Positions 8,677 to 16,698 of a DNA stretch of 64,000 bases are shown here, piece after piece; the first letter of the stretch is position 1; the number at the start of each line of letters is the position of its first letter. The stretch is from Bacteroidota bacterium (GTDB lineage: Bacteria; Bacteroidota; Ignavibacteria; Tepidaquicellales; Tepidaquicellaceae). The stretch spans positions 496,001 through 560,000 of the forward strand of contig JAFDZP010000005.1 in the NCBI GenBank assembly GCA_018266835.1. The letters run 5' to 3'. Made by a program: the position numbers and the translations under genes. Under the pieces are notes generated by a model. That model was not told the DNA's origin, made no database searches, and saw only the letters and a list, made by a program, of their open reading frames with translations.

Positions 8677-11559
8677 CTACTTAATCAGCACCATACTCTT
8701 CACCTCCGAAAAATTCTGTCCCGAAAGTTTATAATAATAAACTCCCGATGAGTAAGCCGATGCATTCCACTCAACTTCATAATATCCTGCATTAAGATTT
8801 TGGTTTACAATCTGTGATACAAGCTTACCTGTCAAATCATAAACTGAAACGTTCACTGCCTGATTGCTCAGCGAAGCAGGAACATTGAATCTTATCTTCG
8901 TAACAGGATTAAACGGATTTGGATAATTCTGCATCAGCGCAAACTTATCCGGTATCTGTGCTCCCGGCAGCTCGGTAATACCGACTGTCTCCGATGAAAT
9001 CGCAATTCCGTTTATACCGGAAAAATTCGTCGTGCCGATAACAGTTCCTGCACCGGTTGTTGTATCAATAGAAACAAGCTTGCCGGTCTGGTTCGCAACT
9101 CCCGATATTCCCATTAACCTTCCCAGATGATTAAATGCTATCGAGGCAGTGAACGGCTGATTGACAGTCGCCACCAAAGTTGCTGCGCCGTTTGTTTTGT
9201 TTATTCTGTAAAGCTGCGAAGAAAGATTTATTCCCCATAGCTGTCCCGTAAGCGGATTGAAAGCAATAGAATATAAATTTGTAATGCCTGTATTTCCTAC
9301 AGGGATTGTATCACCTGTTGCTGTATTTACTTTATAAATTTTTCCGTCAACTTCAGCTGCATATAAGTCATCGTTACTATCAAACGAAATACCTCTTACA
9401 TTTTGCAGTTTCATTCCTGTCCTTATGTATCCGTCCCCTGCAGTGGAGTTGAGTCTTACCAGTGAAGTATTCTGATAAACTGCATACAATTGTTTATTGG
9501 AAGGTCTTATTGAAACTCCGTCAAGACTTCCGAACGACGTTGCGCCGATTACAAACGCTCCGCCGGTGTTTCTGTTTATATTCAGCAATTGCCCTGCTGA
9601 CTGCGTACCCGTAACTCCGTATATCACTCCCGCCACTGCAGGATTTATAACATAAGCTTTTCCCTTCAGATAAAATTTTCTTGAAGGATTATTGGGGTCG
9701 TTAGATGAAATTTTTAATGTATCAATTATTGAACCCGTTGATGTCGGCTTGTAAATATACTTTACAACAAGAGAATCATTGAATTTAATCTTAACAGGAT
9801 AAGTAAAATTTGATGCAAGCTGAAACTGCGCGCTGTTGTTTACAAGATTTGTAATGCGAAGCGTATCGCTTCCGAAATTATAAATATTAAATTTCATAGT
9901 ATCGCTTACAGTCTGCACTTCCCTTGTTCCAAAGTTAAGCGAATCTACATAGGTAAAAATGCTTGGTGTCTGATACGGAAGAAGTCTCACCTGCCCCATC
10001 ATTACTGCCCACGTATGCGCAGGGAACTCAGTGTACTCAGTCATCATCCATACGCTGTTCTGGTCAACAGGGTCAAGCCACATACCCATATAATCGCCCC
10101 ATCTATTTCTTCCTGAGCCGAATGTCTTCACATAGTTTGCCTTCCCTTCCTGCAATGTTCTGCTTCCTATAAGAGTGTTAATCGGGTCTGTGTTCAATCG
10201 TGATGTATAAAATGCGCCGACGTATTCATTAACGCTTGAGCGCGAGTATGTTATACCGACGTTCATATCTTTATCAACTGTGATTGCAGGATAAAAATAC
10301 CAGTAGCCGTCAACTCCCATAGCGCCGTCTTCAACGGCTGTATTAGTTGTTGTATTTATTTTTGTGTAATTGACTGCAGAGTATGCGCCGCCTGTTCCGC
10401 TTTTAACAGCGTGAGTCAGCCATAAAAATCCGTTCCTGTATTTCGGTTCATTGGATAAATTCGTTCCTCCTGTTTCAAGTAATGGGTCTCCGCCGCCAAG
10501 CTGATTTGCTCCCGCAGGTGACTGATACGAAGTAACAGGCACATTGACTGCGGTCATCGTTGGATTTGTAGTTGCGTTTGCAATCTTATATAAAACAAAA
10601 AATGTTCCCGGACTGTAAGGTGATGCAGCTGTTAAATAATATTCCGATGAAGTGCTGTACATTACAGTCGGTCTTACCCCGAATGTGCGTGAGTTTAAAT
10701 TGTTCGGTTCGCGGATATCCCAGAAGTCCGTCCATGTTACTTGTCCCGGAGTTGCTGTGTACAGCTGTGATTTTTTTAATATGCGAATCTTCGAACCCTG
10801 AAAACCTCCGCCAAACTGAAATTGATTTGAAGTGAGATAAACTGCCTGGTCATCGAATCCCACTCCCTGATAATCACCCCAGTTATTTACTGTGGTAGAG
10901 CCCGTTGTGTTAGATGGGAATGCCCACTCGTTCCACTCGCCTATTGCAGAAGAATCTTTTGATACAGAGACGATGTAGTAAGAGCGTGTAGGTGAGTCCT
11001 GCTGATGCAGCCATACCATTATCCAGCGTTTTGCAAAGTGATCGTATGAAATTTTCGGGTCAAAAGCGCTTGCTCCCGGCAATGCAGCATTGCACCATAT
11101 ACTTGCGTTGATGGTAGTTAATACCGTGCCGTTCTTATCCCAGATTCTTATTCTGCCGTTATCGCAGCCGACTAAGTGCATAGGTCCCGCAGCAGCATAA
11201 GGGTCAGGTGGAATGTATCCGCCTGGATCCAAAAACGCCTGAAACTTTTTTAATAATACGGGCTCATCTGTTTGTCCCACTCTATCGCCCGATACATTTT
11301 TATCGGCAAATAAATTTGCTCCTTCGGGAGCGAGCGGCGCAGTTGTGTTGTAAGCCGATGGTAATGGTTGAAATTTTATTTTATTTCTTGGATTTCTTTT
11401 AACGAAGGGTGAGAGTTCATCTCCGCCTCTGTTCATAAGAAAGTTGTTGGTGTTTATGGTAACTCCGGTTGCAACAGAACCTGATGCAGGTCCCTGATAC
11501 AATTGCCCGAAAGAAATACACGGCGCAAGGAGCAGGAAAAATAATATTATTCTCTTCAT
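8677..11559 (-). CDS. Large secreted protein with ASH-like domain and T9SS sorting domain
   Basis: 960 residues from the ATG at 11559. The frame is open 9 codons further, but starting at MKRIILFFLLLAPCISFGQ gives a clean signal peptide. Residues ~90-520 form a propeller-like region (PPDPYAAAGPMHLVGCDNG, WGDYQGVGFDDQAVYLTSNQ, GRNRWGDYMGMWLDP). Then an ASH/Hydin-like immunoglobulin domain begins FGTREVQTVSDTMKFNIYNFG and ends KISSNDPNNPSRKFYLKGKA. A second propeller-like part (VIYGVTGTQSAGQLLNINR, SFDSNDDLYAAEVDGKIYKV) resembles repeats that report stored values. The last ~90 residues are a T9SS sorting domain (QNYPNPFNPVTKIRF to EVKSMVLIK). Substrate and role are unknown; surface display is the expected fate. 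Confidence 0.82.
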   Translation of the reverse strand: MKRIILFFLLLAPCISFGQLYQGPASGSVATGVTINTNNFLMNRGGDELSPFVKRNPRNKIKFQPLPSAYNTTAPLAPEGANLFADKNVSGDRVGQTDEPVLLKKFQAFLDPGGYIPPDPYAAAGPMHLVGCDNGRIRIWDKNGTVLTTINASIWCNAALPGASAFDPKISYDHFAKRWIMVWLHQQDSPTRSYYIVSVSKDSSAIGEWNEWAFPSNTTGSTTVNNWGDYQGVGFDDQAVYLTSNQFQFGGGFQGSKIRILKKSQLYTATPGQVTWTDFWDIREPNNLNSRTFGVRPTVMYSTSSEYYLTAASPYSPGTFFVLYKIANATTNPTMTAVNVPVTSYQSPAGANQLGGGDPLLETGGTNLSNEPKYRNGFLWLTHAVKSGTGGAYSAVNYTKINTTTNTAVEDGAMGVDGYWYFYPAITVDKDMNVGITYSRSSVNEYVGAFYTSRLNTDPINTLIGSRTLQEGKANYVKTFGSGRNRWGDYMGMWLDPVDQNSVWMMTEYTEFPAHTWAVMMGQVRLLPYQTPSIFTYVDSLNFGTREVQTVSDTMKFNIYNFGSDTLRITNLVNNSAQFQLASNFTYPVKIKFNDSLVVKYIYKPTSTGSIIDTLKISSNDPNNPSRKFYLKGKAYVINPAVAGVIYGVTGTQSAGQLLNINRNTGGAFVIGATSFGSLDGVSIRPSNKQLYAVYQNTSLVRLNSTAGDGYIRTGMKLQNVRGISFDSNDDLYAAEVDGKIYKVNTATGDTIPVGNTGITNLYSIAFNPLTGQLWGINLSSQLYRINKTNGAATLVATVNQPFTASIAFNHLGRLMGISGVANQTGKLVSIDTTTGAGTVIGTTNFSGINGIAISSETVGITELPGAQIPDKFALMQNYPNPFNPVTKIRFNVPASLSNQAVNVSVYDLTGKLVSQIVNQNLNAGYYEVEWNASAYSSGVYYYKLSGQNFSEVKSMVLIK

Positions 11560-11586
11560 TAAAAATGAGGGTTTAGTCTGCAACAA

Positions 11587-12276
11587 AATAACTTTTTTAA
11601 AACTTTATTAATAGGGAGAGGAGAATGTAGAATGTAGAATGTAGAATGTAGAATTATGAATTATGAATTATGAATTATGAATTATGAGTTGTGAATTCTG
11701 CAGACAGTATAATAAGTGCTATAGTTCTTCCCCCTCCTTTTCAAGGAGGCTTGTCCCGCAGTTCTTTTGTAGGAGGTGCAGGGGGAGGTAAAAGAAACAT
11801 GTGGCTGTGGTCAGGAGACCAACAGCGGCAGAAATAGAGAATGTTCTCCCCCTTAACAAGAGCTTGTCCCGCACTTGATGTGGGAGGGAGTTAGAGGGGG
11901 TTTAATGTGTAACAGGGAAATGCTTTAGGAATTATTACCTGAATTATTTTTTCTTCCCATTTACCGCCCCCTAAATCCCTCCCGCCTTTGGCGGGACAGG
12001 CTCTCCTTAGTAAGGAGGGGGACTTCAGTTTATACAGAATTTATAGTTGACGCAGTCTCACGACCAACAGCGGCGGAATGTAGAATTTGTATTATAAGCG
12101 AATACTGGATATATTGTTCCCCCTCCTTTTCAAGGAGGGGGTTAGGGGGTGGTTAAATTTTATTTATGACAAAGTTCAAATCAGAAGTTTGCGACCGATG
12201 AAATTAGTACTATTGTTCCCATCCTTACTAGGGGGGAGAACATTCTCTAACCATTTTATAATTCATAACTCATAAT
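11587..12276. repeat. Repeat-filled intergenic region
   Basis: 690 bases without a credible gene. It starts with heptamer repeats (11623-11685, own entry). Then come two composite palindromic elements: 11740-11900 with GAGACCAACAGCGGC and AACAAGAGCTTGTCCCGCAC, and 11965-12020 with CCCGCCTTTGGCGGGACAGG followed by CTCCTTAGTAAGGAGG. A further CCCCCTCCTT-TTC-AAGGAGGGGG hairpin lies at about 12120-12143 with GGGGGTGG after it. These blocks match those at 8284-8590 and elsewhere. An open frame at 12087-12275 runs through this repeat and is not believed. Confidence 0.75.
11623..11685. repeat. Heptamer tandem repeat, 9 units in two sequence types
   Basis: Four units of GAATGTA are followed without a break in register by five units of GAATTAT. 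The change of unit without change of period suggests slippage plus spread of a point variant. Confidence 0.85.
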
Positions 12277-12855
12277 TTACAAAACCTCATACCCTATCGG
12301 CTTAAAGGAATAATTATTTGACATCTCTGCCGAGCAGGCAGTCATGCCGACTATCAGATCCATCTTTGCTTCAATAATAATATAATCCCCTGCCTTACTT
12401 TTTGGCGGAAGCACAGCAATTTTACCTGACTCGCCGTCAATGCTTACATTCATAAAAACATTAAAGCAAACCGGAATATCATCCGGCTCGATGCCGTACT
12501 CCTTCAGCGACTCTGATAAATTCCCGAAGCAGCCGCGGTGCGGATTTTTATCTCCGTAAATAATTCTGAATGTATCTGCGCTGCACGGAGTCAATAAAAA
12601 ATCATGACGCCCGACTTTATCCTCAATAATCTCAAACATAATATTGCTTCTGTTGGAATAAAAAACATCTCCAGCAGTTAAAAATATTTTCTCTGCGTAA
12701 TCGATTGTTCTCCCTGAGGAAAGATATTCTTTTTTATCATGGAGATTAAAACAGATGAAGTCCGAAACCTGCTCGCCTTTTATATCAGTAATTTTCAGCC
12801 GCTGACCTTTTTTCAGAGTGAACGCCGTTCCGCTTCTCGGTGGAATTGTATTCAT
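12277..12855 (-). CDS. DUF1989 / urea carboxylase-associated family protein
   Basis: 192 residues, cytoplasmic. The sequence follows the DUF1989 pattern: KGQRLKITDIKGEQVSDFICFN near the N-terminus, TAGDVFYSNRSNIMFEII, GRHDFLLTPCSADTFRIIYG, a His-Cys pair in PHRGCFGNL, FNVFMNV, and at the end PGD-like AGDYIIIEAKMDLIVGMTACSAEMSN. This family includes the two subunits of carboxyguanidine deiminase, which acts in guanidine and urea-carboxylase pathways; the conserved His and Cys residues bind metal there. Only one copy is present here, so a homo-oligomer is likely. Its start overlaps the stop of the upstream YcgG-type gene by one base (TAATG), so the two are translationally coupled. Substrate is inferred, not shown. 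Confidence 0.8.
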   Translation of the reverse strand: MNTIPPRSGTAFTLKKGQRLKITDIKGEQVSDFICFNLHDKKEYLSSGRTIDYAEKIFLTAGDVFYSNRSNIMFEIIEDKVGRHDFLLTPCSADTFRIIYGDKNPHRGCFGNLSESLKEYGIEPDDIPVCFNVFMNVSIDGESGKIAVLPPKSKAGDYIIIEAKMDLIVGMTACSAEMSNNYSFKPIGYEVL

Positions 12856-13565
12856 TAATTTTTTGAAGGTACTTTATTTATATTAAACGGACATTTCCAG
12901 TCAGAATTATATTGCTTGCCGCTGTACTGATAAACTTCAGACTGCTCGCCGAAATCTTCAAGCATAGGATTTATCGAGCCGGAAAATTCCACATCGCGCT
13001 TTCTTACAATGTTTTTCATTTTAGCATAACGCTTATCTGCGCGCATTTTTTCAAACTGTGAATGAGGATTGAACACCAGTGCAGGATATTTGAATCTGCG
13101 CGCCAATCTGCTGCTGGCGGGATTTAAGCCAATCACAAAAAACGCTTCTTCTTTAATGCTGTAACTGAACTCAGGCGAAGACGGGTCTGCGCTAACTCGT
13201 TTATCATAATTGAAAATTTTTGAATCCATATTTGAAAGCATCTGCAGTTTCATCCACAGCATTTTATCGAACATCTCTTCAGTAATATCTTCAGGTTTTT
13301 TAAAAATAACAACTGCGCTGTGAAACTGTGTTTCAGCGGCGCGGTATTCATCAATAAAGTCGTATAAGAATTTTAAAATGTTGTGATTATCCTGCGGGCA
13401 TGCCATGTGTCCCGAGACGTGAAATTTTATCTGCTCTTTATTAAGAGCAGCCCGCGCAGCTACGCAGGGGAATTCTTTAGTTTCTAAAAAAGATTTGAAC
13501 TCATTGATGTAAAACTTGTTTGTTGGTTCTGTTAAAGTTGGAATTTCTTGTGTTTCTATCATCAT
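12855..13565 (-). CDS. YqcI/YcgG family protein (GntA-like, possible heme-dependent N-hydroxylase)
   Basis: 236 residues, no signal peptide. Family hallmarks are visible in order: FPCVAARAAL (about residues 33-42), EEAFFVIGLNPASSRLARRF (central), YPALVFNPHSQFEKMR, and GSINPMLEDFGEQSEVYQYSG near the C-terminus. YqcI/YcgG proteins include GntA, the heme-dependent enzyme that hydroxylates a guanidino nitrogen in guanitoxin biosynthesis; most members are uncharacterised. The gene is the first of a two-gene operon with a DUF1989 gene, which also belongs to a family that handles guanidino compounds. An 18-base palindrome (13698-13715) lies 133 bases upstream. The N-hydroxylase role is an inference from family and context; this copy could have another oxidation substrate. 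Confidence 0.8.
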   Translation of the reverse strand: MMIETQEIPTLTEPTNKFYINEFKSFLETKEFPCVAARAALNKEQIKFHVSGHMACPQDNHNILKFLYDFIDEYRAAETQFHSAVVIFKKPEDITEEMFDKMLWMKLQMLSNMDSKIFNYDKRVSADPSSPEFSYSIKEEAFFVIGLNPASSRLARRFKYPALVFNPHSQFEKMRADKRYAKMKNIVRKRDVEFSGSINPMLEDFGEQSEVYQYSGKQYNSDWKCPFNINKVPSKN

Positions 13566-13697
13566 TCGGAATTAATTCTATAAATTAAAGCGAGGCATTT
13601 TTACCTGCACAACTATATAGTTTTCAATTAATATGCCGGGATGCGTTTTATAAACCTTATAAAAATATGATAGTTAGCTTATTTATGGATTTCTGAT

Positions 13698-13715
13698 TTT
13701 GACACGGATGTCAAA
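13698..13715 (-). promoter_or_regulatory. CRP/FNR-type palindrome upstream of the YcgG-DUF1989 operon
   Basis: TTTGACACGGATGTCAAA is a perfect palindrome: 7-bp arms around CGGA, with half-sites TTGAC and GTCAA spaced by 6 bases as in CRP-type sites. It lies 133 bases before the start at 13565. It shares its half-sites with the palindrome at 54970 before the NirK-like cluster. The neighbouring CACGG/CCGTG and GGCAGG/CCTGCC inverted repeats (about 13702-13765) lack a T-run and are not good terminators. Confidence 0.4.
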
Positions 13716-13792
13716 GCCGTGATATTTATGGGAGTGATGGCAGGCGATATTACACCTGCCTTAATAAGAGATACGGGATTTAATCTAAGACT

Positions 13793-15859
13793 TTACTTCA
13801 CTAAAACCATTTTTTTTGTATCAATAAATTCCTGCGAGTGTATTGTGTAATAATAAACTCCGCTAGTCAGTTCAGATGCATTGAATTGTATTTTATAGCT
13901 TCCTTTTTGCTTATACTCATTTATTAAAACAGCAGACAGCTTTCCTGTTAAATCAAAAACTTTTATACTTACATTTCCGCTCTGTGGAACTGAAAACTCA
14001 ATTGTGGTAACAGGATTAAAGGGATTAGGATAATTCTGCTTAAGCGTATAAGAAGTTGGCATCGCTTCAGAATTTTCTCCCGCAGATACAATTGTTGAAA
14101 GCGGTCTTCTCCATACACTGCTTGCATAAGTTGCCGCAAATAAATTTGTATTGGTAGCGCAAAGAACTGAAACGTAGGGAGCAGTTAATCCCTGGTCGTA
14201 CTGAATCCAGTTAGCTCCGCTGTTAGAAGAATAAAAAACCCCTCCTCCGTTTGCCGCAATAAAAAGACTATCGCCGCGGACTGCAATTGTTCTTATATCT
14301 CTGTTAGAAATACTTCCGCTTACATCAGCCCATGAATCACCGTTGTTTGTTGTCATAAAAATTCCGTCAAAACTTGCAGCGAAAATTTTACTTGCAACAT
14401 ACTTTAAAGAGTAGATATAATAATTTGTAAGTCCCGAATTAATATCAACCCAGTTCTGCCCGTAATTTGTTGATCTGAAAATTCCTCCGCCCTGAGTGCC
14501 TGCAAAGAGAGTTCCGTTCTTGGATGTAAGAGTATTGATGTAAGGATTAAACAATCCTGTATTAGGCGGTGCAGTCCAGCTTGCGCCATTATTAGATGAG
14601 AAAAAAACAGAACCGCCGTAGCTTCCCGCTGCAAGTCTGTCACTCATTGTATGAATTACGCGGATATCAAGATTCGTAAGTCCCGCAGATGCCGGCAGCC
14701 AGTTTTCTCCTGCATTGGAAGAATAAAAAATTCCTGTATTGAACCCTGCCAGATATAGAAATCTATCATCTGCGCCAAGAGCAGATGTATAAAGATAATT
14801 AAGCCCGTTATTTTTTGTATTCCATGTAGAGCCGTTATCACTGCTCATATAAACGCCTGCGCCAAATGTAGCAGTGTAAATATTTCCTGAGTAAGAAATA
14901 ATATCGCGGACATCGGTTACTCTTAAACCTGTATTGACTGGAGCCCAGCTTGCGCCGGCAGATGCTGAATAAAAAATTCCGCCCGCATGAGTTCCGCAGA
15001 ATATCTGATTATTTTTTACCGCAAAGGAACGGATATCCTGATTATTGATTTGTGACTGCACCCAGCTTGCGCCGTTGTTCGATGAATAAAAAATTCCTAT
15101 TCCCTGAAAACCCGCGAAGACAATTCCTGCAGTTGATGTAACTGTCAATGAATATGGGTAAGTAAGTCCGTTGTTTACTGAGCTCCAGCTATTGCCTGAA
15201 TTAGTAGAACGGAAAATACCCTCGCCGTATGATGTTACAAAAATATTTGCGCCGTTTATTGTTATTGCCCTGATATCGATGCCAGCAAGTCCGGAGTTTA
15301 TCATCTGCCAGCTTAAGCCGTCATTAGTTGAGCGGTAAATTCCTGAATCTCCGCTTGCAGCGTAAAGATTAGCGCCGTCGGATTTTATATCCCAAATTTT
15401 ATTTATTAATGGTAAAGGACTCCATGTAAATCCGTTATTAGTAGATTTAAAAAGTCCGCCATTTGTACCTGCATAAAAATCTGTTCCTTTAAAAAATAAT
15501 GTAAGAACACTTGGCTGAGTGAACCCGGTGATGACCTGGCTCCAAGATGCTCCGTCATTGGTAGATTGAAAAATTCCGCTTAAGTAAGTCCCTGCAAAGA
15601 TGCTTGTGCCGTTTGATGCAAGCGACCAGATGTATAAATCTGTAAGTCCCGTATTTACGGCAGACCAGCTTGCGCCGTTATTTGTGGAGACATTGATACC
15701 TCCGCCCCATGAGCCCGCAAAAACTTTGGAGTCCTTTATAAGGAGCGCGTTTATAAAACCGCCTTCAGGACCGTTAGTCTGAATCCATTGAGAGTATAAA
15801 ACTGTGTTTGAGAATAAAATTATTAAAGGAAGTGCGGTTAGGAGGAAAAATTTTTTCAT
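13793..15859 (-). CDS. Secreted BNR/sialidase-like beta-propeller with T9SS sorting domain
   Basis: 688 residues. Signal peptide MKKFFLLTALPLIILFSNTVLYSQ. Residues ~25-590 contain about fourteen copies of a ~40-residue blade: SxxNGASW-xxxNxGL, then a strand, then A-G-T/S-x-G-G-G-I-F-x-S. Each holds the S-x-x-[ND]-x-G-x-[ST]-W Asp-box turn of BNR/sialidase propellers. No catalytic sialidase residues could be identified, so it is a scaffold or binding protein rather than a demonstrated enzyme. The last ~85 residues are a T9SS sorting domain (QNYPNPFNPVTTIEF to DTKKMVLVK). Two minus-strand frames inside it are shadows created by the repeat. Confidence 0.85.
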   Translation of the reverse strand: MKKFFLLTALPLIILFSNTVLYSQWIQTNGPEGGFINALLIKDSKVFAGSWGGGINVSTNNGASWSAVNTGLTDLYIWSLASNGTSIFAGTYLSGIFQSTNDGASWSQVITGFTQPSVLTLFFKGTDFYAGTNGGLFKSTNNGFTWSPLPLINKIWDIKSDGANLYAASGDSGIYRSTNDGLSWQMINSGLAGIDIRAITINGANIFVTSYGEGIFRSTNSGNSWSSVNNGLTYPYSLTVTSTAGIVFAGFQGIGIFYSSNNGASWVQSQINNQDIRSFAVKNNQIFCGTHAGGIFYSASAGASWAPVNTGLRVTDVRDIISYSGNIYTATFGAGVYMSSDNGSTWNTKNNGLNYLYTSALGADDRFLYLAGFNTGIFYSSNAGENWLPASAGLTNLDIRVIHTMSDRLAAGSYGGSVFFSSNNGASWTAPPNTGLFNPYINTLTSKNGTLFAGTQGGGIFRSTNYGQNWVDINSGLTNYYIYSLKYVASKIFAASFDGIFMTTNNGDSWADVSGSISNRDIRTIAVRGDSLFIAANGGGVFYSSNSGANWIQYDQGLTAPYVSVLCATNTNLFAATYASSVWRRPLSTIVSAGENSEAMPTSYTLKQNYPNPFNPVTTIEFSVPQSGNVSIKVFDLTGKLSAVLINEYKQKGSYKIQFNASELTSGVYYYTIHSQEFIDTKKMVLVK

Positions 15860-15985
15860 AAAGCAGAAAAATTAAATTTCTTTTGAAAATTTAGTTTATG
15901 CCCGCTTTATTAAAAATACATTTTCACTAAAATATTTTTTTGTTTCAAGGGAAAAATGAGATTAGTGAAAATGACAAAAGATTTT

Positions 15986-16285
15986 TTACCTGTTCAATAA
16001 GTACATATACTGCACAGCAGAGAGGTATAGAAGGATGACCTGATTAAGAATGATAAAGCTTTTATCAGGATTTGGAACGTCTGTTAATTTTTTGAACATA
16101 AAAAAATACATTATCAGTATCAGCGGAGCAAATGCGCTGATAGGAAAGAACACAAGCACCCATTGCGATTTGTTCAGTTCAGGTATAAATCCGTACTGCA
16201 GATTAATATTAAACAGCAAAGCAATAATGTTTATTGCTAAGAATATTCTGTTGCTTATAAGCTTGCCTGTGAGTTTGTTTTGCAT
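15986..16285 (-). CDS. Small membrane protein, three predicted TM helices
   Basis: 99 residues, strongly hydrophobic. Three likely membrane helices: residues ~13-30 (IFLAINIIALLFNINL), ~42-63 (WVLVFFPISAFAPLILIMYFFM) and ~77-96 (FIILNQVILLYLSAVQYMYLL). A charged loop (KKLTDVPNPDKS) separates helices two and three. No family was recognised. The opposite strand also has an open frame here (16050-16298), but the hydrophobic helix pattern and start codon favour the minus strand. It is bordered by a repeat cluster and has no evident partner. Confidence 0.6.
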   Translation of the reverse strand: MQNKLTGKLISNRIFLAINIIALLFNINLQYGFIPELNKSQWVLVFFPISAFAPLILIMYFFMFKKLTDVPNPDKSFIILNQVILLYLSAVQYMYLLNR

Positions 16286-16303
16286 GAAAGTTTTCTAGTC
16301 ATA

Positions 16304-16333
16304 GACCTGACAGGTTTTTAATCCTGTCAGGTC
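16304..16333. repeat. GACCTG hairpin family member
   Basis: GACCTGACAGG and CCTGTCAGGTC arms around an 8-base loop, followed on the plus strand by CTTTTTAT. No plus-strand gene ends here, which argues that this hairpin is a mobile repeat rather than always a terminator. Confidence 0.8.
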
Positions 16334-16380
16334 CTTTTTATATTTCTTTTACCTCCCCTGCCCCCCTACTTATAAAGGCG

Positions 16381-16529
16381 ATTATATACTTGAGGATACC
16401 AAACCTAAATTCCTCCCTTGAGGGAGGTGGCTCGCGAAGCGAGACGGTGGGTGTTCGTTCAAACACCCCTCCCGACCTTCGGTCGGACTCCCCTTGAGGG
16501 GAGAATTGTAGTGTCACCAAGTATATAAT
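16381..16529. mobile_element. MITE-like 149-bp element with inverted ends and five hairpins
   Basis: Terminal inverted repeats ATTATATACTTG (16381-16392) and CAAGTATATAAT (16518-16529) enclose five consecutive hairpins: CCTCCC/GGGAGG (16412-16427), CTCGC/GCGAG (16431-16443), GGGTGTT/AACACCC (16449-16468), CCGACC/GGTCGG (16472-16486) and CTCCCC/GGGGAG (16488-16503). CTTATAAAGG occurs just outside both ends (16369-16378 and 16534-16543), like a target duplication, and the flanks can be joined to restore a composite repeat. There is no transposase gene inside, so it would be non-autonomous. Confidence 0.6.
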
Positions 16530-16698
16530 TACCCTTATAAAGGAGGGGGAAGAGCATGTGAATCTATGTGAATGTCCTCCCCCTTAACAAGGGGGGTCAC
16601 GTATGCTAGTAAATCCAGTTACTCGTTAAACCACCCCTACCCCCTCCTTGGTAAGGAGGGGAACATTCGATACTTAGACCTTATAAACTTTACAAACC

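Larger units (their letters stand above)
16286..16698. repeat. Nested repeat cluster
   Basis: 413 bases with no gene. It holds a GACCTG hairpin (16304-16333), half of a composite element (ACCTCCCCTGCCCCCCTACT), a 149-bp element inserted into it (16381-16529, own entry), the other half (AAAGGAGGGGGAAGAG), then CCTCCCCCTTAACAAGGGGGG and CCCCTCCTTGGTAAGGAGGGG (about 16634-16660). A degenerate heptamer run follows at about 16677-16710. An open frame at 16338-16520 is a translation of the inserted element. Confidence 0.8.

Noticed and set aside
12087..12275. 62-codon plus-strand frame
   Set aside because: Runs through composite repeats (CCTCCTTTTCAAGGAGG) and has no start signal or family pattern.
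16050..16298. 82-codon plus-strand frame as an alternative gene
   Set aside because: The minus-strand frame over the same bases encodes three clean membrane helices and has the better start.
16338..16520. 60-codon minus-strand frame
   Set aside because: It translates the five-hairpin repeat element; its sequence is set by palindromes, not by coding constraint.
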